From positions 45,697 through 109,696 of the forward strand of contig NZ_JADDOJ010000003.1 of the NCBI RefSeq assembly GCF_015159745.1: 64,000 bases of DNA. The letters run 5' to 3'. This document shows positions 45,988 to 55,208 of this stretch, piece after piece. This DNA comes from Ramlibacter aquaticus. GTDB lineage: Bacteria > Pseudomonadota > Gammaproteobacteria > Burkholderiales > Burkholderiaceae_C. The notes under the pieces were generated by a model. That model saw only the letters and a program-made list of their open reading frames with translations. It had not been told where the DNA came from and did not search any database. Each line of letters begins with the position of its first letter. Within the stretch, counting starts at the first letter, position 1. The translations under genes were made by a program, and so were the position numbers.

Positions 45988-46668
45988 TCAGTGCGTCTGC
46001 AGAACGCCCGCCACCAGCCGCAGCTGGCGGCCACAGCGCGCGGCCAGCGAATCGTCGTGCGTGACCATGATGAAGGCGGTGCCCACGTCCTGCGCCAGCC
46101 GCAGCATCATGGCGAAAACCTCGTCGGCGGTGCCGCGGTCCAGGTTGCCGGTGGGCTCGTCGGCCATCACGCAGGCCGGCCGCGTGACCAGTGCGCGCGC
46201 GATCGCCACCCGCTGGCGCTCGCCGCCGGAGAGCTCGGCCGGCCGGTGGTGCAGGCGGTGGCCCAGGCCCACGGCCTCCAGGGTGGCACGTGCCTGCGCC
46301 GCGCAATCGGCCGGCGGCAGGCGGCGTATGCGCAGCGGCATGCCCACGTTGTCCAGCGCGCTGAACTCCGGCAGCAGGTGGTGGAACTGGTAGACGAAGC
46401 CCAGGTGGCGGTTGCGCAGCTGGCCCTGGGCGGCCGCGTCCAGGCGCGAGAAGGCCTCGCCCACCAGCTCGACCTCGCCGCTGCTGGGCGTGTCCAGGCC
46501 GCCCAGCAGGTGCAGCAGGGTGCTCTTGCCCGAGCCCGAGGCGCCCACGATGGCGACGGTCTCGCCCGCGCGCACCTCCATGTCCACCCCGCGCAGCACC
46601 TGCACGTCCAGGCCGCCCTCGGCGAAGCGCTTGGACAGGCCCTGCGCGCGCAGCACGAACTCACTCAT
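45988..46668 (-). CDS. lolD: Lipoprotein-releasing system ATP-binding protein LolD
   Basis: 226 aa ABC ATPase: Walker [19 protein letters not shown], the LolD motif [20 protein letters not shown], signature [15 protein letters not shown] and Walker [11 protein letters not shown]. Powers release of outer-membrane lipoproteins. Its start overlaps lolC/E by 8 nt. Confidence 0.96.
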   Translation of the reverse strand: MSEFVLRAQGLSKRFAEGGLDVQVLRGVDMEVRAGETVAIVGASGSGKSTLLHLLGGLDTPSSGEVELVGEAFSRLDAAAQGQLRNRHLGFVYQFHHLLPEFSALDNVGMPLRIRRLPPADCAAQARATLEAVGLGHRLHHRPAELSGGERQRVAIARALVTRPACVMADEPTGNLDRGTADEVFAMMLRLAQDVGTAFIMVTHDDSLAARCGRQLRLVAGVLQTH

Positions 46669-47920
46669 AGCGCAGCGCCTCCGCCGGGTTGACGCGGCTG
46701 GCGCGCCAGCTCGGGTAGAGCGTGGCCAGGAAGGCCAGCACCAGCGAGATGACCGCGATGGGCACGATGTCGCCGCGCTGCGGGTCGCTGGGCATGCGGC
46801 TGATGAGGTAGATGTCCTTGGGCAGGAAGCTGGCGTGGAAGAGGTGTTCCAGCGCCGGCACGATGACGTCGATGTTGAAGGCCACCAGCAGGCCCAGGCC
46901 CAGGCCGGCCAGGGTGCCGATCACGCCCACCGCCGCGCCCTGCACCACGAAGATGCCCATGATGCTGGACGGGCTCGCGCCCAGGGTGCGCAGGATCGCG
47001 ATGTCGGCGCGCTTGTCGGTCACGGTCATCACCAGCGTGCTCACCAGGTTGAAGGCCGCCACCGCGACGATCAGCGTGAGGATGATGAACATCATGCGTT
47101 TCTCGACCTGCACGGCGGCGAACCAGGTGCGGTTCTGGCGCGTCCAGTCGCTCACGACCACGTCCGGCCCCATCTGCTGCGCCAGCTCCGCCGCCACCTG
47201 GGGCGCCTGGTTCAGGTCACGCAGCTTCAGGCGCAGCCCGCTGGGGCCTTCCAGGCGGAAGATCTTCGCCGCGTCCTCCACGTTGATCATCACCAGGCTG
47301 CTGTCGAATTCGTAGTGGCCGGAATCGAAGGTGCCGATCACGGTGAGCTGCTTCAGGCGCGGCAGCACGCCGGCCGGCGTGACCTGGCCGCCCGGCGCCA
47401 CCAGGGTGAGCGGGTCGCCCTCGCGCACCCCCAGCTGGCGCGCCAGCTCGACCCCGACGATGACGCCGAAGCTGCCCGGCACCAGGCGCGCGAGCGCGGG
47501 CTTGATGGTGGCGGCCACGTCGGTCACCTCGGGTTCCAGCGCGGGGTCGATGCCGCGCACCAGGGCGCCGCGCATGTCCTCGCCGCGCGCCACCAGGGCC
47601 TGCGCGGCAATGAAGGGCGCCGCGCCCACCACCTGCGGATGGCGGCGCACCTGGGCGATGGCACCGGCCAGGTCGGGCAGCGCGCCGCCACCGGCGGCGA
47701 ACACCTCCACGTGCGCGACCACGCCCAGCATGCGGTCGCGCACCTCCTTCTGGAAGCCGTTCATCACCGACAGCACGATGATGAGCGCGGCCACCCCCAG
47801 CGCGATGCCCAGCATGGAGACACCGGAGATGAAGGAGATGAAGCCGTTGCGGCGGGTGGCCCGTCCGGCGCGCGTATAGCGCCAGCCGAGTGCGAGTTCG
47901 TACGGGATGCGCAACGTCAT
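46661..47920 (-). CDS. Lipoprotein-releasing permease LolC/LolE (single copy in this operon)
   Basis: 419 aa with four membrane helices: one near residue 28-52 ([20 protein letters not shown]), then three in the last 150 residues of the FtsX fold, and a periplasmic domain between. [20 protein letters not shown] and [24 protein letters not shown] sequence match LolC/E. Only one permease gene accompanies lolD, so the complex may be a LolC homodimer or LolF-type. Overlaps lolD by 8 nt. Confidence 0.92.
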   Translation of the reverse strand: MTLRIPYELALGWRYTRAGRATRRNGFISFISGVSMLGIALGVAALIIVLSVMNGFQKEVRDRMLGVVAHVEVFAAGGGALPDLAGAIAQVRRHPQVVGAAPFIAAQALVARGEDMRGALVRGIDPALEPEVTDVAATIKPALARLVPGSFGVIVGVELARQLGVREGDPLTLVAPGGQVTPAGVLPRLKQLTVIGTFDSGHYEFDSSLVMINVEDAAKIFRLEGPSGLRLKLRDLNQAPQVAAELAQQMGPDVVVSDWTRQNRTWFAAVQVEKRMMFIILTLIVAVAAFNLVSTLVMTVTDKRADIAILRTLGASPSSIMGIFVVQGAAVGVIGTLAGLGLGLLVAFNIDVIVPALEHLFHASFLPKDIYLISRMPSDPQRGDIVPIAVISLVLAFLATLYPSWRASRVNPAEALRYE

Positions 47921-47969
47921 GAATGGTCGGGGTCCAGCCCCGGATTGTGGCATCCCGGACAATAAGCCC

Positions 47970-48923
47970 ATGTCGGACACTGTCCAGTTGCTCGTACCGC
48001 TCGCCACCGCCAACGGCGAGGCCTGTGCCCGGGCCCGCGCCGGGCTCAGCCTCCCCCACCTCGAAAAGCTGCTCGCGCGGCTGTCGCCCGGCCCGCTGGA
48101 GGCCGGTGCCGCGACCGACCTGTGCCTGCCCCACGAGCGGGTGCTGGCGCGCGCCTGCGGCCTGCCGGCCGAGGACGGCCACATCCCCTTCGCCGCCTGG
48201 CAGGCGCGCCAGGCCGGGGAGAACCCCGGCGACGCCGCCTGGGCCTGGCTCACGCCCTGCCACTGGCAGGTCGCGCAGGACCACATCGCCATGGGCCATC
48301 CCCGGGCGATGGCGCTCACGCCCGCCGAATCGCAGGCCCTGCTGGCCGCCATGCAGCCCTACTTCGCCGAGGACGGGCTGCAGGTGCGCTACGAGGCGCC
48401 CACGCAGTGGCTGGCCGAGGGCGAGGTGTTCCGCGGCCTGGCCAGCGCCTCGCTGGACCGCGTCATCGGCAACCGGGTGGACGCCTGGCTGCCGCGCGCG
48501 GCCGAGGCACGCACCCTGCGCCGGCTGCAGCAGGAGATGCAGATGCTGCTCTACACGCACCCGGTGAACGAGGAGCGCAGCGCGGGCGGGCAACTGCCGG
48601 TGAATTCGTTCTGGGTCAGCGGCGCGGGCGCCCTGCCCCCGGGCTGTGCGCCCCAGGCACCGGCGGGCCTGCGCATCGTGCACACCTTGCGCGACGCCGC
48701 CATGCTGGGGGACTGGGAGGCCTGGGCCGCCGCCTGGCGCCAGCTGGACGCGGGCGAGTGCGCCGCGCTGCTCAAGTCGCTGGACGCCGGGCAGCCCGTC
48801 ACGCTGACGCTGTGCGGGGAGCGCCATGCGCGAAGCTGGCAGGGCGACGGCCGCGGCCTGCTGGGGCGGCTGGCCGCCGCGTGGGGCCGCGGCCGGGTGC
48901 AGTCCGCGCTGCAGGCGCTGTGA
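47970..48923 (+). CDS. Conserved protein, sometimes annotated phosphoglycerate mutase
   Basis: 317 aa. MSDTVQLLVPLATANGEACA opens the protein; QMLLYTHPVNEERSAGGQLP and NSFWVSGAG mark the conserved middle. Similar Burkholderiales proteins are often labelled cofactor-independent phosphoglycerate mutase-like, but I see no phosphoserine or metal-ligand motifs that would prove it. It often sits near lolCD and recJ; here lolC/E is divergent 49 bp away and recJ is absent. Function unassigned. Confidence 0.7.
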   Translation: MSDTVQLLVPLATANGEACARARAGLSLPHLEKLLARLSPGPLEAGAATDLCLPHERVLARACGLPAEDGHIPFAAWQARQAGENPGDAAWAWLTPCHWQVAQDHIAMGHPRAMALTPAESQALLAAMQPYFAEDGLQVRYEAPTQWLAEGEVFRGLASASLDRVIGNRVDAWLPRAAEARTLRRLQQEMQMLLYTHPVNEERSAGGQLPVNSFWVSGAGALPPGCAPQAPAGLRIVHTLRDAAMLGDWEAWAAAWRQLDAGECAALLKSLDAGQPVTLTLCGERHARSWQGDGRGLLGRLAAAWGRGRVQSALQAL

Positions 48924-48951
48924 GGTTCGGGCCTGGCTGACCGCCGCGGGC

Positions 48952-50013
48952 TCAGCCCGCCAGGGTCACGCCCACCCGCGAGGCCAGGCGCGCCGCGATC
49001 TCCTTGAGCGGCAGCACCTCGTTGGCGGCGCCGGCGTTGATCGCCTCGCGCGGCATGCCGAAGACCACGCAGCTGGCCTCGTCCTGCACCAGGTTCCAGG
49101 CGCCGGCGTCGCGCAGCACGCGCATGGCCGTGGCGCCGTCGGCCCCCATGCCCGTGAGCATGATGCCCACGGCCTTGGCCCCGGCGTGCTGGGCCACCGA
49201 GCGGAACAGCACGTCCACCGAGGGCTTGTGGCGGTTGACGGGCTCGCCGTCGGCGACGCGCGTCACCCAGCCGCCGCCCGCGTGGCGGGCCACCGAGAGG
49301 TGGCGTCCACCCGGCGCGATGTAGGCATGGCCCTGCAGCACGGGTTCGCCGTCCACGGCTTCCTTCACGTGCAGTCGCGAGAGGCTGTCGAGACGGGCCG
49401 CGAAGCTCGCGGTGAAGCCCGGCGGCATGTGCTGGGTGATGACGATGCCCGGCATGGTCGTCGGCAGCGCCGTGAGGATCTCGCGGATGGCCTCGGTGCC
49501 GCCCGTGGAGGCGCCTATGGCCACCAGCTTGTCGGTGGACACCCGGGAGCCGGGCGCCGGCTTGCGCACACCGGCCGGCGCCGCCGGCGGCGGTGCATGC
49601 AGGTGGCGGCCGACGCGGGCCCGCGCGGCCACGCGCAGCTTGCCCACGATGTCGCGGGCCATGTCGTCCAGGCCGGCCTTCAGGTTGAAGCTGGGCTTGG
49701 GCACGAAGTCCACGGCGCCCAGCTCCAGCGCCCGCAGCGTCACGTCCGCGCCGCGCTGGGTCAGCGTGGAGACCATGACCACCGGCGTGGGCCGCAGCCG
49801 CATCAGGCGCTCCAGGAACTCCAGCCCGTCCATGCGCGGCATCTCCACGTCCAGCGTGACCACGTCGGGGTCCAGCTCGCGGATGCGCTCGCGCGCTTCG
49901 AACGGGTCGCCCGCGGTGCCCACCACCTGCATGTCCCCGCTGCGGTTGATCAGGTCGGTGAGCACGCTGCGCACCAGGGCGGAATCGTCCACCACCACCA
50001 CTCGAATCGTCAT
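48952..50013 (-). CDS. cheB: Chemotaxis protein-glutamate methylesterase CheB
   Basis: 353 aa. Receiver with Asp55 (TLDVEMPRMDG), a linker, and the methylesterase domain with Ser in GASTGGTEAI, His in TQHMPPGFTASF and Asp in MLTGMGADGA. Demethylates or deamidates receptor glutamates. Its ATG overlaps the cheD stop by one base (TGATG). Last gene of the chemosensory operon. Confidence 0.96.
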   Translation of the reverse strand: MTIRVVVVDDSALVRSVLTDLINRSGDMQVVGTAGDPFEARERIRELDPDVVTLDVEMPRMDGLEFLERLMRLRPTPVVMVSTLTQRGADVTLRALELGAVDFVPKPSFNLKAGLDDMARDIVGKLRVAARARVGRHLHAPPPAAPAGVRKPAPGSRVSTDKLVAIGASTGGTEAIREILTALPTTMPGIVITQHMPPGFTASFAARLDSLSRLHVKEAVDGEPVLQGHAYIAPGGRHLSVARHAGGGWVTRVADGEPVNRHKPSVDVLFRSVAQHAGAKAVGIMLTGMGADGATAMRVLRDAGAWNLVQDEASCVVFGMPREAINAGAANEVLPLKEIAARLASRVGVTLAG

Positions 50014-50663
50014 CAGAACAACTCCACGTCGCCGCTGCGCTCCTGCTTGAGGCGGGCCCGGTAGCGCGCCTCCTGCGCCTCGAATTCACCATGGTGCGTG
50101 GCCGGCAGGCGGCGGCACATGACCTTGCCGCTCTTCGGGAACATGCACACCTTGCGCGGGTAGATCTCCAGCACGTCGCTGCCCAGCACCGGGATGTTCT
50201 CGGCCGCGAGGAAGCTGCGCACGAACGTCACGTTCTTCTCGCCGATCAGGGTGCCGGCCAGGCTCTTCATCACGCTGCCGCCGCCGAAGATCTTGGCCTG
50301 CAGGCCGCTGCGCCGCGCACCGCGCCGCATCAGCTCGTTGATCAGCAGCTCCATCGCGAAGGCGCCGAAACGCCCGCCCGCGGAGGCGTCGCCGCTGTCG
50401 GGCAGCATGAAGTGGTTCATGCCGCCCAGGCCGCTGTGCGGGTCGTGCAGGCAGGCCGCGACGCAGGAGCCCAGCGTGGTGCTGACGGCCACGTCCTCGT
50501 CGTAGACGAAGAACTCGCCGGGCAGCACCTTCACCGCCGCACGCTCGAAGGCGGGCTCGTAGAAGTAGAAGGAGGCCTCGTGCTCGCGCCGCGGCCGCGC
50601 GCGCAGCGCGGCGAGCGCCCGCGCCTGCTCGGCGGGCATGGTCGCGTGCAGCAGGGCGCTCAT
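50013..50663 (-). CDS. cheD: Chemoreceptor glutamine deamidase CheD
   Basis: 216 aa. TTLGSCVAACLHD (62-74) holds the catalytic Cys67 and GMNHFML (81-87) the catalytic His84. Deamidates glutamines of chemoreceptors and binds CheC-type phosphatases in other bacteria. The N-terminal 30 residues and the Arg/Lys-rich tail extend the core. Between cheR and cheB, each overlapping by 1-4 nt. Confidence 0.95.
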   Translation of the reverse strand: MSALLHATMPAEQARALAALRARPRREHEASFYFYEPAFERAAVKVLPGEFFVYDEDVAVSTTLGSCVAACLHDPHSGLGGMNHFMLPDSGDASAGGRFGAFAMELLINELMRRGARRSGLQAKIFGGGSVMKSLAGTLIGEKNVTFVRSFLAAENIPVLGSDVLEIYPRKVCMFPKSGKVMCRRLPATHHGEFEAQEARYRARLKQERSGDVELF

Positions 50664-51505
50664 GGGCCGACCCGTCGGTAGGCGGTCTTGCCGCTCAGCT
50701 GGAACAGGTCGCGGTGCTCGGAGAAATTCTCCGAATGGCCGACGTACAGCACGCTGCCGGGCCGCATGGCCGCGTGCAGGCGCTGCAGCACCTGGCGCTG
50801 CGTGGGCCGGTCGAAGTAGATCATCACGTTGCGGCAGAAGACCACGTCGTAGGGCTCCAGCTGCCAGTTGCCGCCCAGCAGGTTGAAGGGCTTGAAGTTC
50901 ACCATGCGGCGCACTTCGGGCCGCACCCGCACCTTGCCCTCGTTGGGCCCCGAGCCGCGCAGGAAGAAGCGGCGCAGCCGCGCCTCGCCCAGGGGCGTGG
51001 CGTTCTCCATGGTGTAGGTGGCCTCGCGCGCGGCCTGCAGCACGCGCGTGTCGATGTCGCTGGCGTCTATGGTCACGCTGGCGTTGGCGCCCAGCGCTTC
51101 CTGCACCGTGATCGCGATGCTCCAGGGCTCCTCGCCGGTGGAGGCCGCGCAGGACCAGATGCGGCGCACGCCGCCCTTCTTCAGCTCGGCCGCGAGCAGG
51201 TCGAAGTGGTGCGACTCGCGGAAGAAGGCCGTGAGGTTGGTGGTCAGGCAGTTGATGAACTCCTGCCATTCAGGGTCGCTCTCGCGCTGCAGCCGGTCCA
51301 GGTATTCCTTGAAGCTGCCCAGCCCGACCTCGCGCAGGCGGCGCGACAGCCGGCCATAGACCATGTTCTGCTTGCCGGGGTGCAGGTCGATGCCGGCCTT
51401 GGCCCGGATCATCGCGCGCACGCGCTGGAAATCGTCGGCGCCGAAGGCGATGTCGCGGTCGCCCGGCAGGCCGGCCACCACGCCCTGGGGAAGTGCGGCG
51501 CCCAT
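50660..51505 (-). CDS. cheR: Chemotaxis protein methyltransferase CheR
   Basis: 281 aa. N-terminal helical domain, then the SAM-binding fold: RIWSCAASTGEEPWSIAITV, DASDIDTRVLQAAREATYT and CRNVMIYFDRPTQRQVLQRL. Methylates receptor glutamates with SAM. The beta-subdomain that binds receptor pentapeptides is of the usual size. Overlaps the mcp stop by 1 nt and cheD by 4 nt. Confidence 0.96.
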   Translation of the reverse strand: MGAALPQGVVAGLPGDRDIAFGADDFQRVRAMIRAKAGIDLHPGKQNMVYGRLSRRLREVGLGSFKEYLDRLQRESDPEWQEFINCLTTNLTAFFRESHHFDLLAAELKKGGVRRIWSCAASTGEEPWSIAITVQEALGANASVTIDASDIDTRVLQAAREATYTMENATPLGEARLRRFFLRGSGPNEGKVRVRPEVRRMVNFKPFNLLGGNWQLEPYDVVFCRNVMIYFDRPTQRQVLQRLHAAMRPGSVLYVGHSENFSEHRDLFQLSGKTAYRRVGP

Positions 51506-53079
51506 CAGACGGTCTCCTCGAGCACGCGGAAGAGCTTGACCGCGTCGCGCAGGCCCTCGGCCTGGGAGGCCAGCTGGCTGGCGGACGCCGAGGTGCGCTG
51601 CACCATGGCCGCGTTCTGCTGGGTGGCGGCGTCCAGCTGGGCCACGGCGGCGTTGACCTCGCCGATGCCGGTGGACTGCTCGCTGCTGGCGTGCGAGATG
51701 CCTTCCACCAGGCTGCCCACCTCGCGGGCGGCCTGCAGCACCTCGTCCAGTGTCTTGCCGGCGTGGCCGGCGGTGCCCACGCCCTCGCCCACGGCGCGGC
51801 GCGTCTCCTCGACCAGGTCGCGGATCTGGCGCGCGGCGTCGGCGCTGCGCTGGGCGAGCCCGCGCACCTCCTGCGCCACCACCGCGAAGCCCCGGCCCTG
51901 CTCACCCGCACGGGCCGCTTCCACGGCGGCGTTCAGCGCCAGCAGGTTGGTCTGGAAGGCGATGCCGTCCACCACGCTGTTGATGGAGGCGATGCGGCCG
52001 GCGGCGCCTTCGATGCCGCGCATCCCGGCCACCACCTGCCCCACCACGGCGCTGCCGCGCTCGGCGACCTCGCCCGCACGCACCGATTGCTGGGTCGCGC
52101 TGGTGGCGCTGTCGGCGTTGCGGCGCACGGTGGCGGCGATCTGGTCGATGGCGGCTGCGGTCTGCTCCAGGCTGGCGGCCTGGGCTTCGGTGCGCACCGA
52201 GAGGTCGGCGCTGGCGCGCCCCATCTCGGCGGCCGCCTCGGTGATGTCCGTGGCCGCGGTGCGCACATCGCCCACCATGGCCTGCAGGTTGACGTTCAGC
52301 TGCGCCAGCGCGCCCTCGAGTTCGCCGATGCCGTCGCGCCGGCCGCTCACCGCCATCTTGCGCAGTTCGCCGGCCGCCATGCGGTTGGCCATCTGCGTGC
52401 AGGCCGCCAGCGGCCGCGTGATCCTGCGGGTCAGCCAGGCCGCGAGGCCGGCCACCGCGCCGGCCTGCGCCGCCAGGCCCAGGCCCATGGCCAGCGGCCC
52501 GCGGCCTTCGGTCAGCACGGCCACGCCGGCGCTGGCCACCGCCAGGGCGGCCAGGGCCAGCGTCATGCAGGCGCCCAGGCCGGGCCGCGACAGCGCGGCG
52601 AGCCGGCCGCGCCAGCCGGCACGCACCACGTGGCCGCCGCGCAGGGCCAGCCGGACCCGGGCCGCGCGCTGGTCCTCGCGCATGCGGGCATACAGCGCCT
52701 CGGCGGCCTCCACCTCGGCCCGCGAGGGGATGGAGCGCACCGACATGTAGCCCACCGGCCGGCCCGCCTCCAGCATGGGCGTGACGTTGGCACGCACCCA
52801 GTAGTGGTCGCCGTCCTTGCGCCGGTTCTTGATCAGGCCGGACCAGGGCCGGCCGGCCTTCAGCGTGGCCCACAGGTCGCGGAAGGCCTCCGGCGGCATG
52901 TCGGGGTGGCGGATCAGGTTGTGCGGCTGGCCCAGCAGCTCCTCGCTCTCGAAGCCGCTCGCGCGCACGAAAGCCGGGTTGCAGTAGCGGATGTGGCTGT
53001 CCAGCGAGGTGGCCGAGACCAGGATGTCCTGGGGGTCGGGCCGGTGCTCGCGGCCGGTGACGGGGAGGTTGGTGCGCAT
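51505..53079 (-). CDS. Methyl-accepting chemotaxis protein with PAS sensor (Aer-like)
   Basis: 524 aa. N-terminal PAS (about 15-118) with [20 protein letters not shown], very like the Aer PAS that binds FAD, then two helices (165-190, 195-217), HAMP and the signalling hairpin [20 protein letters not shown]. The C-terminus FRVLEETV lacks the NWETF-type pentapeptide that tethers CheR. It probably senses redox state or oxygen from the cytoplasmic side. The second receptor lies 29 nt upstream. Confidence 0.93.
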   Translation of the reverse strand: MRTNLPVTGREHRPDPQDILVSATSLDSHIRYCNPAFVRASGFESEELLGQPHNLIRHPDMPPEAFRDLWATLKAGRPWSGLIKNRRKDGDHYWVRANVTPMLEAGRPVGYMSVRSIPSRAEVEAAEALYARMREDQRAARVRLALRGGHVVRAGWRGRLAALSRPGLGACMTLALAALAVASAGVAVLTEGRGPLAMGLGLAAQAGAVAGLAAWLTRRITRPLAACTQMANRMAAGELRKMAVSGRRDGIGELEGALAQLNVNLQAMVGDVRTAATDITEAAAEMGRASADLSVRTEAQAASLEQTAAAIDQIAATVRRNADSATSATQQSVRAGEVAERGSAVVGQVVAGMRGIEGAAGRIASINSVVDGIAFQTNLLALNAAVEAARAGEQGRGFAVVAQEVRGLAQRSADAARQIRDLVEETRRAVGEGVGTAGHAGKTLDEVLQAAREVGSLVEGISHASSEQSTGIGEVNAAVAQLDAATQQNAAMVQRTSASASQLASQAEGLRDAVKLFRVLEETV

Positions 53080-53108
53080 GGAAGGGACCGGGATGTGGGG
53101 GTAAGGCC

Positions 53109-54665
53109 TCAGGCCATGCCGGGCGCCAACCGGAAGGAGCCCACCAGGCGACCCAGGGACTGGGCCTGTTCGCGCAGGCTCTCGGCGGCGGCCGAAGCCT
53201 GCTCCACCAGGGCCGCGTTCTGCTGGGTGATGTCGTCGAGCTGGGCGACGGCGCGCGTGACCTCGCCGATGCCGGTGGCCTGGCTGGCCGTGGCGCCGGT
53301 GACGCCGGCGATGGCCTGGCTCACGTCCTGCACGCTGTGCTGGATCGCGGCCATGGTGCCGCCCGCGTCCTTGACCAGGCGCGCGCCGGTCTCGGCCTTG
53401 CGCACGCTCTCCTCGATCAGGCCGCGGATCTCGCGCGCCGCGTCGGCGCAGCGGCCGGCCAGGCTGCGCACTTCCTGCGCCACCACGGCGAAGCCGCGGC
53501 CCTCCTCGCCGGCCCGCGCGGCCTCGACCGCGGCGTTGAGGGCGAGGATGTTGGTCTGGAAGGCGATCGAATCGATCACGCCCGTGATCTCGGAGATGCG
53601 GCCCGAGCCGGCATTGATCTCGGCCATGGTGCCCACCACCTGGGACACGATGTCGCCGCCCTGGCGCGCCACCTCGGCGGCGGTAGCGGCGAGTTCGTTG
53701 GCGCGGCTGGCCGAGCCGGCCGATTCGCGGATCGCGTCCGACAGCTGGGCCATGGTCGCGGCGGTCTGCTGCAGGTTGCTGGCGGCGCGCTCGGTGCGGG
53801 CCGACAGGTCCTGGTTGCCGGAGGCGATCTGGCTGGTCGCGCTGCCCACGCCCTCGGTGCCGCTGCGGATGCCGCCCACCATCTGGCGCAGGCTGTCCTG
53901 CATGCCGGCCACCGCCTGCTGCAGCTGCCCGACTTCATCGCTGCGCGTCACGGCCACGGGCTGCGACAGGTCGCCCCCGGCGATGCGGCGCACCGCCTCC
54001 TGCACCTCGCGCAGCGGCAGGGCCAGGCCGTTGGCCACGCCGGTCGCCAGCACGGCGCCCAGCAGCAGCGCCGCCAGGGTGAGGCTGGGCAGCAGCCATT
54101 GCGCGCGCTGAACGGCGGCCAGCCGCTCGGCGTCCAGGGCCTGCACCTGCGCATCCACGCCGGCGGCGAGCTTGTCCAGTTCGCCCAGGTAGGCGTCCGC
54201 CAGTGGCGACAGGCGCGTGTCCACCTCGGCCTGCGCGGCGGCCACGTCCCGGGGGTCGGCCATGCGCTTGAGCAGCGCGGCACGCACGGACAGGTATTCC
54301 TTGCGCCGCTCGGCCATGCCGGCCAGCACGTCCTTGTGCTGCGGCAGGTCCAGGGCCACGTCCAGCCGCTTCTGCAAGCCGGTGATGGACGCGGAGGTCT
54401 TCTTGATTTCAGCGTCCAGCCACGGGGCGATGGACGGCGGGCTGCCGGCCTTCGCCAGGGTGACGGCGCGGACCACGTTGAGCCGGGTCGCGGCCGCCCA
54501 GGCGGCCACGTCGGCACGCGTGGCGTGCAGCGCGGCCTGGCGGGCGTCGATCGCCTGCAGGCTGCGCATCTCCAGGATCGCGATCGCCGCGACCGCGAGC
54601 AGCATCAGCAGGACAGCACCGAATGCCGCGGCCAGCCGGGCGCGCAGGCGCAACGATGCCGCCAT
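53109..54665 (-). CDS. Methyl-accepting chemotaxis protein with periplasmic helical-bundle sensor
   Basis: 518 aa. Helices at 11-32 and 190-213 frame a periplasmic region of about 155 residues that is entirely helical and charged (four-helix-bundle-like). HAMP (214-267) and the signalling domain with [20 protein letters not shown] follow. Ends [13 protein letters not shown] with no CheR-tether motif. Ligand unknown. Starts 1 nt after the cheW stop. Confidence 0.94.
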   Translation of the reverse strand: MAASLRLRARLAAAFGAVLLMLLAVAAIAILEMRSLQAIDARQAALHATRADVAAWAAATRLNVVRAVTLAKAGSPPSIAPWLDAEIKKTSASITGLQKRLDVALDLPQHKDVLAGMAERRKEYLSVRAALLKRMADPRDVAAAQAEVDTRLSPLADAYLGELDKLAAGVDAQVQALDAERLAAVQRAQWLLPSLTLAALLLGAVLATGVANGLALPLREVQEAVRRIAGGDLSQPVAVTRSDEVGQLQQAVAGMQDSLRQMVGGIRSGTEGVGSATSQIASGNQDLSARTERAASNLQQTAATMAQLSDAIRESAGSASRANELAATAAEVARQGGDIVSQVVGTMAEINAGSGRISEITGVIDSIAFQTNILALNAAVEAARAGEEGRGFAVVAQEVRSLAGRCADAAREIRGLIEESVRKAETGARLVKDAGGTMAAIQHSVQDVSQAIAGVTGATASQATGIGEVTRAVAQLDDITQQNAALVEQASAAAESLREQAQSLGRLVGSFRLAPGMA

Positions 54666-54666
54666 C

Positions 54667-55194
54667 TCACTGCACCTCGGGAACCGTACCGAGTGCGGAG
54701 CCCAGCAGGGTCTCCATGTCCACCAGCATCAGCATGCGCTCGCCCACGCTGCCGATGCCGGTGATGAATTCGGAGCCCTCGTCGCCGGACAGCTCCGGCG
54801 GCGGCTTGATGGCCGAGGCCTCCAGGTCCAGCACGTCGGAGACCGAATCCACCACCACGCCGACCACGCGCTGGCGCACCGCCAGCACGATGACCACGGT
54901 GAAGCGGTCGTATTCGGCGGTGGCCGCGCCCAGGCGCAGCCGCAGGTCGACGATGGGCACGATCACGCCGCGCAGGTTGACCACGCCCTTGACGAAGGAC
55001 GGGGCGCCGGGGATGCGGGTGGGCGCCTCGTAGGAGCGGATCTCCTGCACGCGCTGGATGTCCACGCCGTATTCCTCGTTGCCGAGCCGGTAGGTCAGGT
55101 ATTCGCCGGCGCGGGCGGCGGCGTTCACGGCGGCCGCCGCGCTGCGGCTGGCGTCCTGGCGGGCGATGATCGCCCCTTCTTTGGTCATGTCCAT
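54667..55194 (-). CDS. cheW: Chemotaxis adaptor protein CheW
   Basis: 175 aa. [20 protein letters not shown] and [20 protein letters not shown] are the CheW/SH3-like signatures. Links receptors and CheA. A 30-residue Ala-rich N-terminus precedes the core. It follows cheA by 14 nt. Confidence 0.96.
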   Translation of the reverse strand: MDMTKEGAIIARQDASRSAAAAVNAAARAGEYLTYRLGNEEYGVDIQRVQEIRSYEAPTRIPGAPSFVKGVVNLRGVIVPIVDLRLRLGAATAEYDRFTVVIVLAVRQRVVGVVVDSVSDVLDLEASAIKPPPELSGDEGSEFITGIGSVGERMLMLVDMETLLGSALGTVPEVQ

Positions 55195-55208
55195 GGTTGG
55201 CTCCTCAA

